From assembly GCF_001672895.1 (NCBI RefSeq), contig NZ_LZKP01000051.1, positions 1-36,872 of the forward strand: a DNA stretch of 36,872 nucleotides, written 5' to 3'. Origin of the DNA: Mycobacterium sp. E740. GTDB lineage: Bacteria > Actinomycetota > Actinomycetes > Mycobacteriales > Mycobacteriaceae. The position numbers and the translations under genes are program-made. Positions within the stretch are counted from its first letter, which is position 1, and each line of letters opens with the position of its first letter. Below are positions 1-10,223 of the stretch, in pieces. Under the pieces are notes generated by a model, which made no database searches, was not told the origin of the DNA, and worked only from the letters and a program-made list of their open reading frames with translations.

Positions 1-1000
1 CGCCGTGCTGACCGAGGACGTCAACTCGCCGCGCGGCAAAAGGCAGTTCCGCCGCGGCGTGCTCGACGCGCGCGCGGATGAACACCTCGAACGACACCAG
101 CGCGCTCACCGGATTGCCGGGCAGCGTGATGATCGGCGTGCCGTCCACAGTGCCACAGCCCTGCGGCATGCCCGGCTGCATGGCCACCTTGACGAAGTCC
201 ACCGACCCGGCGAGCGCGTCCTTGACGACCTCGTAGGCACCTGCGCTGACGCCGCCCGTCGTGATGATCAGATCGGCGTCACCGGTGTAGCGTGCCAGCG
301 CTGCGCGGAACGAGTCGACGTCGTCGCCGGTCATCGGCGAGGCCACCACGTCGGCACCGGCATCGCGCAACGCCGCTGCGAGCATCACCGCGTTGGACTC
401 GTAGATCTGCCCGGGCGCCAGGGGCGTGCCCGGTGCGACCAGCTCGGTTCCGGTGGACATCACCAGCACCCGCTGCCGTGGAATCACCGTCAGTTCGCCC
501 AGACCCAGCGCGGCGGCCAGTCCCAGCGCCGCCGGTGTGATGACCTGCCCGGCACGCAGCACCGCGGTGCCGGCGGTGACGTCTTCGCCGGCGCGCCGGA
601 TGTGCTGGCCCTGTTTCGCGTCCGCGCGGATCTCGACAGTGTCGACGGCCCCGTTCGTCGCCTCGACCGGAACCACCGCCGTCGCACCGGCGGGCAGCAT
701 CGCACCGGTCATGATGCGGTGTGCCGTACGGGGTTTCAGCTTCAGCACGTCGGTGCGCCCGGCCGGGATGTCCTCGGCGACGGGCAGCCGGACCGGATGC
801 TCGGGCGTCGCCCCCGCCACGTTCTCGGCGACGACGGCGTACCCATCCATCGCGGAGTTGTCGAAGCCGGGCAGCGACAACGGCGCGACGACGTCGGCAG
901 CCAGCACATGGCCCAGCGCGTCGGCGATCGCCACGTTGACCGGCGCGCGGCGGCTGATCAGCCCGGCGACGACACGCTGATGCTCTTCGACGGTGCGCAT
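1..1000 (-). CDS. moeA: Molybdopterin molybdenumtransferase MoeA (3' end cut by window edge)
   Basis: Inserts molybdate into adenylylated molybdopterin, the last step of molybdenum cofactor synthesis, in the cytoplasm. About 333 of the usual ~400 residues are present; the C terminus lies beyond position 1. Visible MoeA motifs, in order: an N-terminal start [48 protein letters not shown] and LPGNPVS. The last four lie in the MoCF-binding domain. The ATG at 1000 overlaps the stop of the upstream SDR by one base (TGATG), so the two are translationally coupled. The SDR-groEL2 neighbourhood matches the moeA2 copy (Rv0438c) of M. tuberculosis, as remembered, not searched. The plus strand is also open here but encodes only an arginine-rich antisense shadow. 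Confidence 0.93.
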   Translation of the reverse strand, partial: MRTVEEHQRVVAGLISRRAPVNVAIADALGHVLAADVVAPLSLPGFDNSAMDGYAVVAENVAGATPEHPVRLPVAEDIPAGRTDVLKLKPRTAHRIMTGAMLPAGATAVVPVEATNGAVDTVEIRADAKQGQHIRRAGEDVTAGTAVLRAGQVITPAALGLAAALGLGELTVIPRQRVLVMSTGTELVAPGTPLAPGQIYESNAVMLAAALRDAGADVVASPMTGDDVDSFRAALARYTGDADLIITTGGVSAGAYEVVKDALAGSVDFVKVAMQPGMPQGCGTVDGTPIITLPGNPVSALVSFEVFIRARVEHAAAELPFAARRVDVLGQHG

Positions 1001-1911
1001 CAGACGGGGTAGGTGACGCCGGTCAGCTCCTCGGACATGGTCCACAACCGGCGCTGAATGTCTTCGTCGTGCGATTGTGCGCTCGACGCAACGACTTTCG
1101 GGTTTCCCTTCAACTCACCGATGCCGCCGGGACCGTAGTAACGGCCACCCTGTACCGCGGGATCGGTGGCCGCGCGCAGCGTCGGCAGCGCGCCTTTCTC
1201 CGACGGCTGCGTGGCGAACTTCCATGTGAAGTCTGGAAGGAAGGCAGGGAGGTGACGCATCAGTTCGGTGTCCGAGAACCCGGGGTGCGCGGCCGCGGCG
1301 ATCGTCGGCGCGCCGTTGGCTTCGAGGCGCCGCTGCAGTTCGTAGGTGAACAGCAGGTTCGCCAGCTTCGACTGACCATAGGCCTGCACCCGCTGATAAC
1401 CGGTCTCGAAATGCGGGTCCTCGAAGCGGATTCGGGCCAAGATCCGGTGGCCGAAACTGCTGACGGTCACGACGCGTGAACCGGCGACCGGCAGCAGGTG
1501 GTCGAGCAGCAGACCGGTCAACGCGAAGTGGCCGAGATGGTTGGTGCCGAACTGCATCTCGAAACCGTCGGCGGTGGTCTCGCGGTTCGGCACATACATC
1601 ACGCCGGCGTTGTTGATCAGCAGGTCGATGCGCGGGTGCGCGGCACGCAGCTCGTCGGCCGCACGGCGGACGCTGTCCAGCGACGACAGGTCGAGTTCGG
1701 CGAGCGTCACGGCGGCACCGGGGCTGGCCTTCTCGATGCGCTCGATGGCTTGCCTGCCCTTGTCCAGGTTGCGCACCGCCAGCACCACCTGAGCGCCTCT
1801 GGCTGCCAGCACGGCGGCGGTGTCGAAGCCCAGACCGCTGTTCGCGCCGGTGACGATTGCGGTCCGACCGGACTGGTCCGGCACGTCGGCCGCGGTCCAC
1901 TTGCTGCCCAT
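1000..1911 (-). CDS. Short-chain dehydrogenase/reductase (Rv0439c-like)
   Basis: NAD(P)-dependent oxidoreductase of the classical/retinol-dehydrogenase-like SDR type; substrate unknown. The Rossmann motif TGANSGLG is at residues 21-28, followed by LINNAG, a catalytic Ser in VTVSSFG, and YGQSK (Tyr-x3-Lys). Length 303 residues. An in-frame ATG also exists at 1923 (adding MLIF), but 1911 is preferred: the hexamer TATGTT at 1919-1924 on the minus strand lies 7 nt upstream, the spacing of a mycobacterial leaderless promoter, and neither start has a Shine-Dalgarno sequence. It ends in a one-base overlap with moeA, so it probably leads a two-gene operon. Nothing links its chemistry to molybdopterin. 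Confidence 0.88.
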   Translation of the reverse strand: MGSKWTAADVPDQSGRTAIVTGANSGLGFDTAAVLAARGAQVVLAVRNLDKGRQAIERIEKASPGAAVTLAELDLSSLDSVRRAADELRAAHPRIDLLINNAGVMYVPNRETTADGFEMQFGTNHLGHFALTGLLLDHLLPVAGSRVVTVSSFGHRILARIRFEDPHFETGYQRVQAYGQSKLANLLFTYELQRRLEANGAPTIAAAAHPGFSDTELMRHLPAFLPDFTWKFATQPSEKGALPTLRAATDPAVQGGRYYGPGGIGELKGNPKVVASSAQSHDEDIQRRLWTMSEELTGVTYPV

Positions 1912-1945
1912 GAAGATCAACATACCGACGGGCTGTCCAACGCCA

Positions 1946-3343
1946 TCAGGTGATCGACGTGGCCTCCGGGGTGGCCTGGTCGACCGGCGCCGGGTCGCGC
2001 CGATCGCGTGTCCGCTGCGTTCGCCACACCCGCCACATGAACGAGGGCGAAAACAGTTTCGCCGGTGGATCCACCATGCCGAGAACCCGCAGGAACCGCA
2101 GCATGACCGTCGCGTCCGTTTCGGACGCCGTCAGCACCCGCTCGAGGTAGGCGTTGCTCAGCCGCATCGACAGTGGCGCGGTTCCTTCGACTTCGGGCAA
2201 CGCCAGGTCCGATCCGACAGCGCTCTGCCACGCGATGCGAATCGTCTTGGCGCTGGTTCGGAAGAAGCGTCGCGCCAGATCGTCATCACCGCGACGCAGG
2301 CAGTCTTGCAAGATGAGCGCCTCGACGGCGGCGACGGTCATGCCCTGCCCGTAGATGGGGTTGAAGCTGCAGACCGCATCGCCGAGCACGAGCAGCCCGT
2401 CAGGCAGTCGCCGCATCTTGTCGTAGCGGCGCCAGCGATTGGACGGCACCCGGTAATTCGTCACCGGGCCGAGCGGTTCGGCGTCCGCAAGCGCGGCCAG
2501 CACGTTTGCCGGCCCGAAATCGGCGGCGAACTCGAGCATCTCGACGGGCGTCTCCGGCGGCTGGTGCCCCGCTATGGCGCCGACCGCGAACATCGCCATG
2601 TCGTTTTCCTGGATCGCGGTCGCGAACATCTTGGGCCGGCCGGGCTCGGGCATGACCGCGACGAAGTTCTCCCTGAGGGCGCCCGGCTTGATCCGCACTG
2701 GCTGGCAGGCATACGCGAACTGCACCATCACCTCGTCCTCCACCGGACGGCCATAGCCCAGCCGCTCGAGAAAAACCGGTGTGCGCGAACCACGTCCGGT
2801 TGCGTCGACGACGAGGTCGGCGACCAGCGTCCGGGTGTCCCGGCTGTCGCGGTCGACCACGTCGACGCCGCTCACCCGACGGCGGTCAGCGGTCGCAGAC
2901 ATGCAGACCACGTCGTGCCGTTCGATGATCGTCACGTTCGAGACGTCGCGCACGCGCCGCAGCACATGCCAGTCCAAGAACGGCCGGCTCTGAAAGTAGA
3001 AGGGCCACGCGTCGGGAGACGGGCATCGGCCCGACTGCACGAGCCGATGGCCGCCGAGCAGGAAACTCATCTTGGAGTAGTCGCCGTCCCACCTGATGGC
3101 GCCGTCGGCAACGAGTTCATCGAGAATGCCGGGCAACAACTCTTCGAGAGCCTGCGCCCCGCGCGCGAGCAGGGCGTGTATCAGCCTGCCCTGCGGAACT
3201 CCGCGCCGGGACACGGGTTCGCTGGGCAGCGCATCGCGCTCGACGACAGTGACGCTCTGGTAGCTCTCGGAGAGAACCCTGGCGGCGAGCAGTCCCGCCA
3301 TGCTCGCGCCGAGAACCACCGCATGCTCGCCTACGACTGGCAT
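1946..3343 (-). CDS. FAD-dependent oxidoreductase / monooxygenase-like
   Basis: Flavoprotein of the PHBH / geranylgeranyl-reductase-like group. The N-terminal dinucleotide-binding motif is [17 protein letters not shown] (residues ~7-23), ending the beta strand with VVERD. Mid-protein VVDATGRGS and the C-terminal [15 protein letters not shown] match the second FAD motif (GD...P..G.G). Length 465 residues. The open frame extends to 3421, but the ATG at 3343 has a purine-rich GAGGGG sequence ~8 nt upstream and begins two residues before the first strand, so it is preferred. The substrate cannot be read from sequence. It is divergent from the HAD hydrolase and separated by only 34 bp from the SDR downstream. 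Confidence 0.85.
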   Translation of the reverse strand: MPVVGEHAVVLGASMAGLLAARVLSESYQSVTVVERDALPSEPVSRRGVPQGRLIHALLARGAQALEELLPGILDELVADGAIRWDGDYSKMSFLLGGHRLVQSGRCPSPDAWPFYFQSRPFLDWHVLRRVRDVSNVTIIERHDVVCMSATADRRRVSGVDVVDRDSRDTRTLVADLVVDATGRGSRTPVFLERLGYGRPVEDEVMVQFAYACQPVRIKPGALRENFVAVMPEPGRPKMFATAIQENDMAMFAVGAIAGHQPPETPVEMLEFAADFGPANVLAALADAEPLGPVTNYRVPSNRWRRYDKMRRLPDGLLVLGDAVCSFNPIYGQGMTVAAVEALILQDCLRRGDDDLARRFFRTSAKTIRIAWQSAVGSDLALPEVEGTAPLSMRLSNAYLERVLTASETDATVMLRFLRVLGMVDPPAKLFSPSFMWRVWRTQRTRDRRDPAPVDQATPEATSIT

Positions 3344-3471
3344 CGCCCGCCCCTCACTCCGAGATACATGGCCGTATCGGCCCTGGCAAGGGACAGTTTC
3401 GGGCCGCCGGCGAGGGCGCACTAGCGTAGGGGACTACTCCAATTCGGCGGGCCCGCACGATCGGTGCACGA

Positions 3472-3500
3472 TTTGCGTTGACGCGTCCGCCGTTTACTGT
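3472..3500 (+). promoter_or_regulatory. Predicted sigma-A-type promoter of the HAD gene
   Basis: TTTGCG at 3472-3477, a 17-nt spacer, then TACTGT at 3495-3500. The start codon at 3507 is 6 nt after the -10 hexamer, so the transcript would begin at or beside the ATG (leaderless). Motif match only. Confidence 0.4.
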
Positions 3501-3506
3501 CGGGCC

Positions 3507-4322
3507 ATGGCGATCGGTGGAGTGCTGTTCGACATCGACGGCGTGTTGGTGACGTCGTGGCGGCCGATCGCCGGGGCAGCCGAAACCGTGCAGGCGTTGA
3601 CCGGCAACCAGATTGCGTGTGCTTACCTGACCAACACGACGACGCGCACGCGTGTGCAGATCGCCGAGTTGCTCACCGAGGCCGGGATGCGGGTGCGGCC
3701 CGACGAGGTGATCACCGCTGCGGTGCTGACCGCGCAGTACGTCCGCGACACCTATCCCGACGCGCGCTGCTTCCTGGTCAACAGCGGGCACATCGCCGAG
3801 GACATGCCCGGCATCGACATCGTGTCCTCCGACGAGTTCAGCGGACCCCTCGCCCCGGACGCGCCGGACGTCGTGCTGCTGGGGGGCGCCGGCCCGGAGT
3901 ACAGCCACCTCACCCTGTCGTGGGTCTACGACTGGATGGCTCAGGGTGTCCCCGTGGTCGCGATGCACCGGAGCGCGGCATGGACGACGGCCGACGGCTT
4001 GCGCATCGACACCGGCATGTACCTGATCGGGATGGAGGAGACGTCCGGACGTAAGGCCACCGCGGTCGGCAAGCCCGCGCCCGAGGGATTCCTCGCGGCC
4101 GCAAGCCGGCTCGGTGTCGAGCCCGACGAGATGTACATGATCGGTGACGACCTCAACAACGACGTGCTCGCCGCTCAGGTCGTCGGCATGACGGGCGTGC
4201 TCGTGCGCACCGGTAAATTCCGTCAGGACACTTTGGACCGTTGGGCCGCAGACGAATTCGCGATGCAGCCGAACCATGTGATCGATTCCGTCGCCGCCCT
4301 GCCCGAGTTGCTCGGGCTCTAG
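3507..4322 (+). CDS. HAD superfamily IIA hydrolase
   Basis: Cytoplasmic phosphatase of the HAD-IIA group (NagD / HDHD2-like). Catalytic motif I is DIDGVL near residue 9. LTNTTTR is motif II, GKP marks motif III (the Lys), and GDDLNND is motif IV. The long segment between motifs II and III is the C2 cap expected of IIA members. Length is 271 residues, normal for the family. The ORF is open far upstream, but the ATG at 3507 fits the family N terminus and lies 6 nt downstream of a TANNNT hexamer. The substrate is unknown; relatives act on sugar phosphates, phosphohistidine/phospholysine or pyrophosphate. The next gene starts within 10 bp, suggesting co-transcription. Confidence 0.9.
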   Translation: MAIGGVLFDIDGVLVTSWRPIAGAAETVQALTGNQIACAYLTNTTTRTRVQIAELLTEAGMRVRPDEVITAAVLTAQYVRDTYPDARCFLVNSGHIAEDMPGIDIVSSDEFSGPLAPDAPDVVLLGGAGPEYSHLTLSWVYDWMAQGVPVVAMHRSAAWTTADGLRIDTGMYLIGMEETSGRKATAVGKPAPEGFLAAASRLGVEPDEMYMIGDDLNNDVLAAQVVGMTGVLVRTGKFRQDTLDRWAADEFAMQPNHVIDSVAALPELLGL

Positions 4323-4324
4323 GA

Positions 4325-4597
4325 ATGTCGATGTGGCAACGGGTGCAACAGCTGCTGGCGCAGCGGGGCATCAACACCTACCTCGAACTCGTCCTGTGGA
4401 TCGCGTTGGTGTACACGGTCTTCGGCGTCGGGTACGCGATGTTCCACATCGAGTTGATCGGCCAGCTGGAGGCCGCGCTGTCCGGCGACTTCACGATCTT
4501 CGCCAACATCGCGGCGCTGGCCGTCGCGGTCGGGCTGTGGCCGCTGCTGTTGGGCAGTTCGCTGGCGTGCGGGGTGGCCGGCTGCGGGGTTTTCTAG
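4325..4597 (+). CDS. Small two-helix membrane protein
   Basis: Unrecognised protein of 90 residues. After a short amphipathic start it has two hydrophobic segments: roughly residues 20-43, beginning LELVLWIALVYTVF, and 57-85, beginning NIAALAVAVGLWPLL and ending CGVAGCGVF. An AGGA sequence abuts the first ATG but sits 6 nt before a second ATG at 4331, so translation may really begin at MWQRV. It follows the HAD gene after 2 bp and precedes an SRPBCC gene, so the three may be co-transcribed. No function can be assigned. Confidence 0.65.
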   Translation: MSMWQRVQQLLAQRGINTYLELVLWIALVYTVFGVGYAMFHIELIGQLEAALSGDFTIFANIAALAVAVGLWPLLLGSSLACGVAGCGVF

Positions 4598-4633
4598 CGA
4601 TGAGTTCTGGCGGTGCCCACAGTCTGTACGAGT

Positions 4634-5131
4634 ATGGCTGAACAACGCATAGCAGCGACCACAACTGTCAACGCTCCGATCGAGACCGTGTTCGACGTGC
4701 TCGCCGACCCGTCGACGCATCAGGCGATCGACGGCACCGGATGGGTTCGCGAACCGCTCGACCGTGAACCCCTCACCGAGACCGGTCAGATCTTCCGGAT
4801 GGGCATGTACCACGACAACCATCCCGAGAAGGAGTACGAGATGGCCAACCGGGTCGAGGTGCTCGACCCGCCGCGCGCGATCGCGTGGCAGCCGGGTCAG
4901 GGTCCCGAACAGCGGGGACATCTGATGAACAGCTCGGAACTGGAGTTCGGCGGCTGGATATGGCGCTACGACCTCGAATCCCATGGGGCGGACCGGACTG
5001 CGGTCACGCTGACCTACGACTGGTCGGGGGTGCCTGCGCATCTTCGCGACATCGAGTTTCCGCCGTTCGAGCCGCAGCACCTCGACAACTCGCTGAAGAA
5101 CCTCGCGGCGCTCGCCGAGGCGCGCGCTTAG
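4634..5131 (+). CDS. SRPBCC (START-like) family protein
   Basis: Protein of 165 residues with the N-terminal pattern of the SRPBCC/polyketide-cyclase-like fold (TTTVNAPIETVFDVLADPSTHQ). The fold forms a hydrophobic pocket for lipids, polyketides or other small apolar ligands; the ligand is not identifiable here. The start MAEQRIAA is preferred over an upstream in-frame ATG at 4613 because it begins just before the first strand. The stop codon overlaps the convergent helicase stop by 4 bp (5128-5131). Confidence 0.82.
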   Translation: MAEQRIAATTTVNAPIETVFDVLADPSTHQAIDGTGWVREPLDREPLTETGQIFRMGMYHDNHPEKEYEMANRVEVLDPPRAIAWQPGQGPEQRGHLMNSSELEFGGWIWRYDLESHGADRTAVTLTYDWSGVPAHLRDIEFPPFEPQHLDNSLKNLAALAEARA

Positions 5132-6825
5132 GCCTGCAGCCCGCGCACCGCTTCGATCCGCGCGCGGAGCTGATCGGTGGTGGCCGCCGCGACCGCCGGC
5201 CCGCCGCAGATCCGGCGCAGCTCCTTGTGAATCCAGCCGTGCGGTTTACCGGTCCGGTGGTGGGCGATCGACACCAGCGTGTTGAGCTCCTTGCGTAGCT
5301 CGCGCAGCTGGCTGTGCGTGGACACCCGGGGCGCCTCGCCGGAAGCGGTCTGTCGGGTCAGCTGCTCTTCCTGCCTGCGCCGCAACAGGTCTCGCATCTG
5401 GTCGGCGTCGAGCAGGCCGGGGATGCCGAGGTAGTCGGCCTCGTCCTCGCTGCCGACCGCCGCCGCGGTGCCGAACGAGGAGCCGTCGAAGATCACCTGG
5501 TCGAGTTCGGCGTCGGCGCCCAGCATCTCGAAGCCGTTGTCGAGCTCGCCCGCTTCGTCCTTCTTCTTGTTGGCCTCCTCGAGGGCGGCGTCGTCCCACT
5601 CGCCTTGCGGCTCGCGGTGCGGCTTGCCCAGCACGTGGTCGCGCTGCGCCTCCATCTCGCTGGCCAGGTCGAGCAGCGCCGGCACCGACGGCAGGAAGAT
5701 GCTGGCGGTCTCGCCGGGCCGCCGCAAGCGCACGTAGCGGCCGATCGCCTGGGCGAAGAACAACGGGGTCGACGCGCTGGTCGCATACACCCCGACAGCC
5801 AGTCGCGGCACGTCGACACCCTCGGAGACCATGCGCACCGCGACCAGCCAGCGGCTGTTGCCCGCCGCGTACTCGGCGATGCGGTCCGAGGACCCAGGGT
5901 CGTCGGAGAGCACGAGCGTCGGCGCCTGTCCGGTCAGCGTCGTGAGCACGTTCGCGTAGGCGCGCGCCGCCTTCTGGTCGGATGCGATCACCATCGCCCC
6001 CGCGTCCGGAACGCCGCCGGTGCGCAACTGGGTGAGCCGGGTGTCGGCGGCTTGCAGCACCGCGGGGATCCACTCGCCGCTCGGGTCGAGCACCGTGCGC
6101 CACGCGCGTGCGGTCTGCTCAGGGCTGAGCGGTTCACCGAGGCGCGCGGAGTGCTCCTCTCCCGCGCTCGTGCGCCAGCGCGCCTCGCCCGAGTAGGCCA
6201 TGAACACGACGGGCCGCACCACGCCGTCGGCGAGCGCGTCGGAGTAGCCGTAGGTGTGGTCGGCACGCGAACGCAGCACTCCGTTGCCGTCGGGTTCATA
6301 GCTGACGAAGGGGATCGGGCTGTCGTCGCTGCGGAACGGCGTGCCGGTCAGCGAAAGCCTGCGGGTGGCGTCGGCGAAGGCCTCGCGCATCGCTTCACCC
6401 CAACTCTTGGCGTCGCCGCCGTGGTGGATCTCGTCGAAGATGACCAACGTTCGGTAGTTCTCGGTGCGCACGCGGTGCCGGGTCGGGTGACTGGCAACCT
6501 GGGCGTAGGTGACGACGACGCCGTGGTACTCCGCGGAGGTGTGTGCCGCGCTGTTGGAGAACTTCGGATCCAGCGCGATGCCCGATCGGGCGCCGGCCAG
6601 CGCCCACTGGCTCTTGAGGTGCTCGGTCGGCACGACGACGGTGATGCGCTCCACCGTCCCGTCGGCGAGCAGCTCGCCGGCTACGCGCAGGGCAAACTGC
6701 GTCTTACCTGCGCCCGGCGTCGCGACAGCAAGGAAATCGCGCGGTCTGGCGCCAAGATACCGCACCAATGCCCGACGCTGCCAGCCTCGCAAAGCCTGGG
6801 TGTCGGGCGCTGCTTCTGCCCGCAC
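5128..6825 (-). CDS. DEAD/DEAH-box superfamily 2 helicase
   Basis: ATP-dependent nucleic-acid helicase or translocase of 565 residues. Motifs in order: Walker A ATPGAGKT (~residues 35-42), VVVPTEHLKSQW (Ia region), Walker B DEIHH, LTGTPFR (III), then a second RecA domain with SEGVDVPRL (V) and QAIGRYVRLRR (VI). About 180 further residues include an acidic stretch and a helical, charged tail ending in a compact basic region. The open frame begins at a GTG at 6840. The in-frame GTG at 6825 has AGGAG 7 nt upstream, whereas 6840 has no Shine-Dalgarno sequence, so 6825 is preferred. The ERCC3/RAD25-like arrangement suggests a DNA-repair or restriction-like motor, but no nuclease or methylase partner lies beside it. 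Confidence 0.88.
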   Translation of the reverse strand: MRAEAAPDTQALRGWQRRALVRYLGARPRDFLAVATPGAGKTQFALRVAGELLADGTVERITVVVPTEHLKSQWALAGARSGIALDPKFSNSAAHTSAEYHGVVVTYAQVASHPTRHRVRTENYRTLVIFDEIHHGGDAKSWGEAMREAFADATRRLSLTGTPFRSDDSPIPFVSYEPDGNGVLRSRADHTYGYSDALADGVVRPVVFMAYSGEARWRTSAGEEHSARLGEPLSPEQTARAWRTVLDPSGEWIPAVLQAADTRLTQLRTGGVPDAGAMVIASDQKAARAYANVLTTLTGQAPTLVLSDDPGSSDRIAEYAAGNSRWLVAVRMVSEGVDVPRLAVGVYATSASTPLFFAQAIGRYVRLRRPGETASIFLPSVPALLDLASEMEAQRDHVLGKPHREPQGEWDDAALEEANKKKDEAGELDNGFEMLGADAELDQVIFDGSSFGTAAAVGSEDEADYLGIPGLLDADQMRDLLRRRQEEQLTRQTASGEAPRVSTHSQLRELRKELNTLVSIAHHRTGKPHGWIHKELRRICGGPAVAAATTDQLRARIEAVRGLQA

Positions 6826-6907
6826 CCAGAGACTCCTCACTGATCGGACAGCAGCCTAGCGCAACGGATTACGGCGATGCACGTTCTGGAGCGTGTCGTC
6901 CGGTGTG

Positions 6908-7417
6908 TCACTCCACGAAGTAGTTGTCGTGCTTGACGAACCACTGGTGGCGCTCTTCGTCGGTGAGCTCACCCAGTTGGCTGAACCCCTCGAAGTAGGC
7001 CTCGCGCGGAGCTGCCGGAGCAAACAGCATCAGCAACGACGTCGGCTCGTCGGACTCGTTGCGAAATCCGTGGATGCCACCGGGCGGCACGTAGAGGAAG
7101 TCGTTCGGGTTTCCGTCGATCCAGTCTTTGCCGTCGTAGAGCCGGACCGTTCCGGACAAGACGAAGAACGCCTCCGAGATGGCCCGGTGGAAATGCGGCC
7201 CCGGACCGCCGCCCTTCGGCGCGATCTCCACGCGGTAGAGCCCGTAGTCGCCGTCGGTGGCCTGCTGGTTGGCGAGGTAGTGGTACTTCACCAGACCGAA
7301 CGAGTCGTAGTCCGCGGGTTCGGTGGAGCGCCGTAACCAGGCACTGACTTGCGGCTCGTCCTCGGTGTAGCGCGCCGGCGGGTAAGGCGGCACGTTGCGG
7401 GGATCCCACAGTGACAT
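6908..7417 (-). CDS. Cupin-domain protein
   Basis: Single-domain cupin of 169 residues. Motif 1 is [22 protein letters not shown] (given as key residues: two His, Glu and the closing Gly) and motif 2 is [12 protein letters not shown], supplying the third His. It is therefore a likely metal-binding beta-barrel dioxygenase, isomerase or sensor; the substrate is unknown. The frame stays open for another ~1.6 kb upstream, but that sequence is antisense to the deacetylase and groEL, so the ATG at 7417 (MSLWDPRN) is taken. It is divergent from the polysaccharide deacetylase with an 84-bp gap. Confidence 0.85.
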   Translation of the reverse strand: MSLWDPRNVPPYPPARYTEDEPQVSAWLRRSTEPADYDSFGLVKYHYLANQQATDGDYGLYRVEIAPKGGGPGPHFHRAISEAFFVLSGTVRLYDGKDWIDGNPNDFLYVPPGGIHGFRNESDEPTSLLMLFAPAAPREAYFEGFSQLGELTDEERHQWFVKHDNYFVE

Positions 7418-7488
7418 CAGCGCCAGCTTGCCACAGGATTCGCATCGAGGAGGCAGCCGCCTCACGGCGGGAATCCAGGAATCCGCCC

Positions 7489-7494
7489 TAGCCT
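7489..7494 (+). promoter_or_regulatory. Candidate -10 element of the deacetylase gene
   Basis: TAGCCT (TANNNT) ends 7 nt before the GTG at 7502, matching leaderless mycobacterial promoters. No convincing -35 hexamer is visible. Confidence 0.35.
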
Positions 7495-7501
7495 GCCGCG
7501 T

Positions 7502-8290
7502 GTGATCAGCAGGCGGATGTTCCTGGCCGCAACTGCTGGTTCGGTTGCGGCCGTCAGCGTCCGCGCCTTCATCGCGACCGCGGCGCCGCCCATCCCGGAC
7601 CCGGCGGTGGTGGCCGTCCAGAACGCTGCGCGCAAACCTACGGGATGGGGGACGACGCTGCCGGGCATCGCGACGACGTTCGCGCCGATCGGCAAGCAAC
7701 TCGCGCTGACGTTCGACGCGTGCGACGGCAGATGCGACGACAAACTCATCGACACGCTGCGGCGCAACAGCGTGCCCGCAGCGTTGTTCTTCTGCGCGAA
7801 ATGGATCGACGCCAACCCGGGACGCGCCGCCGCGATCGCGGCCGATCCGCTGTTCGAGATCGGCAACCACGGCACCCGCCATATGCCGCTGTCGGTGACC
7901 GGGCGTACCGCATATGGAATCGCCGGCACCCGGTCGGCGAAGGAGGTGGTCGACGAGGTGTGGAACAACCACGAGAAGCTCGCCGCACTCACCGGCCGGG
8001 CCCCGACGTATTTCCGGCCCGGCACCGCCTACTACGACGACGTCGCGGTCGAGATCGTCCGCGACTTGGGGCAACAACCACTGGGGTTCTCGGTGAACGG
8101 TGACAAGGGCGCCACTGCGTCGGCGGCGTCCGTGCGGTCGACCGTCACCGGTGCTGCGCCGGGCTCGATCGTGATCGCCCACATGAACCATCCCGAGTCG
8201 GGCACCGGCGCCGGGATGGCCGACGCGATCACCGCGCTGAAAGCGGCGGGCTGGGAGTTCGTGTCCCTTCGCGATCGTGCTGTGCAGTGA
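7502..8290 (+). CDS. Tat-exported polysaccharide deacetylase (NodB-like)
   Basis: Predicted metal-dependent carbohydrate or peptidoglycan N-deacetylase (carbohydrate esterase 4 type) acting outside the membrane, 262 residues. It starts with GTG. The N terminus [12 protein letters not shown] is a twin-arginine signal (S-R-R-x-F-L), followed by a hydrophobic stretch and an Ala-rich cleavage region. NodB motifs: LTFDACDG (motif 1), [10 protein letters not shown] (motif 2, His-x3-His), [11 protein letters not shown] (motif 3) and [14 protein letters not shown] (motifs 4/5 region). Motifs 1 and 3 deviate from the usual TFDDGP and RPPxG. It lies upstream of groEL2, whose CIRCE/promoter region separates the two. 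Confidence 0.85.
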   Translation: MISRRMFLAATAGSVAAVSVRAFIATAAPPIPDPAVVAVQNAARKPTGWGTTLPGIATTFAPIGKQLALTFDACDGRCDDKLIDTLRRNSVPAALFFCAKWIDANPGRAAAIAADPLFEIGNHGTRHMPLSVTGRTAYGIAGTRSAKEVVDEVWNNHEKLAALTGRAPTYFRPGTAYYDDVAVEIVRDLGQQPLGFSVNGDKGATASAASVRSTVTGAAPGSIVIAHMNHPESGTGAGMADAITALKAAGWEFVSLRDRAVQ

Positions 8291-8301
8291 ATCGGCCCAA
8301 C

Positions 8302-8328
8302 CTTGCACTCTCCCTGGTCGAGTGCTAA
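8302..8328 (+). promoter_or_regulatory. CIRCE element 1 (HrcA operator) of groEL2
   Basis: Arms CTTGCACTC (8302-8310) and GAGTGCTAA (8320-8328) around a 9-nt spacer; the consensus arms are TTAGCACTC and GAGTGCTAA. Only the left arm deviates. A possible promoter is embedded: TTGCAC at 8303-8308, 17 nt, TAAGAA at 8326-8331. Confidence 0.92.
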
Positions 8329-8337
8329 GAATGGCAA

Positions 8338-10100
<1,763 letters not shown>

Positions 10101-10114
10101 TCCCTTCGCGAAAG

Positions 10115-10145
10115 AGCCCGGCTCCTCAAGGGGGCCGGGCTTTTT
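10115..10145 (+). terminator. Rho-independent terminator of groEL2
   Basis: AGCCCGGC (10115-10122) pairs with GCCGGGCT (10134-10141). Three further pairs (one a T-G wobble) close a 5-nt loop, and the stem runs into TTTTT (10141-10145). It begins 14 bp after the groEL2 stop. Confidence 0.92.
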
Positions 10146-10155
10146 CGTGCGCTGA

Positions 10156-10223
10156 CACAATGTCGTGCTGAGAGCGCCGCCGCGCCTATATATCCACGGC
10201 AACGCTCTCAGGCCGACGTTGTG
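10156..10223. repeat. Long imperfect inverted repeat between groEL2 and the AbiEi/DUF559 gene
   Basis: The 21-nt arms at 10156-10176 and 10203-10223 match at 18 of 21 positions, with a perfect inner block CTGAGAGCG / CGCTCTCAG. The 26-nt spacer contains TATATAT. The right arm covers the last codons of the minus-strand gene ending at 10208. It is probably the terminator hairpin of that gene, without a U tract on either strand. A mobile-element remnant is the alternative. Confidence 0.6.
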
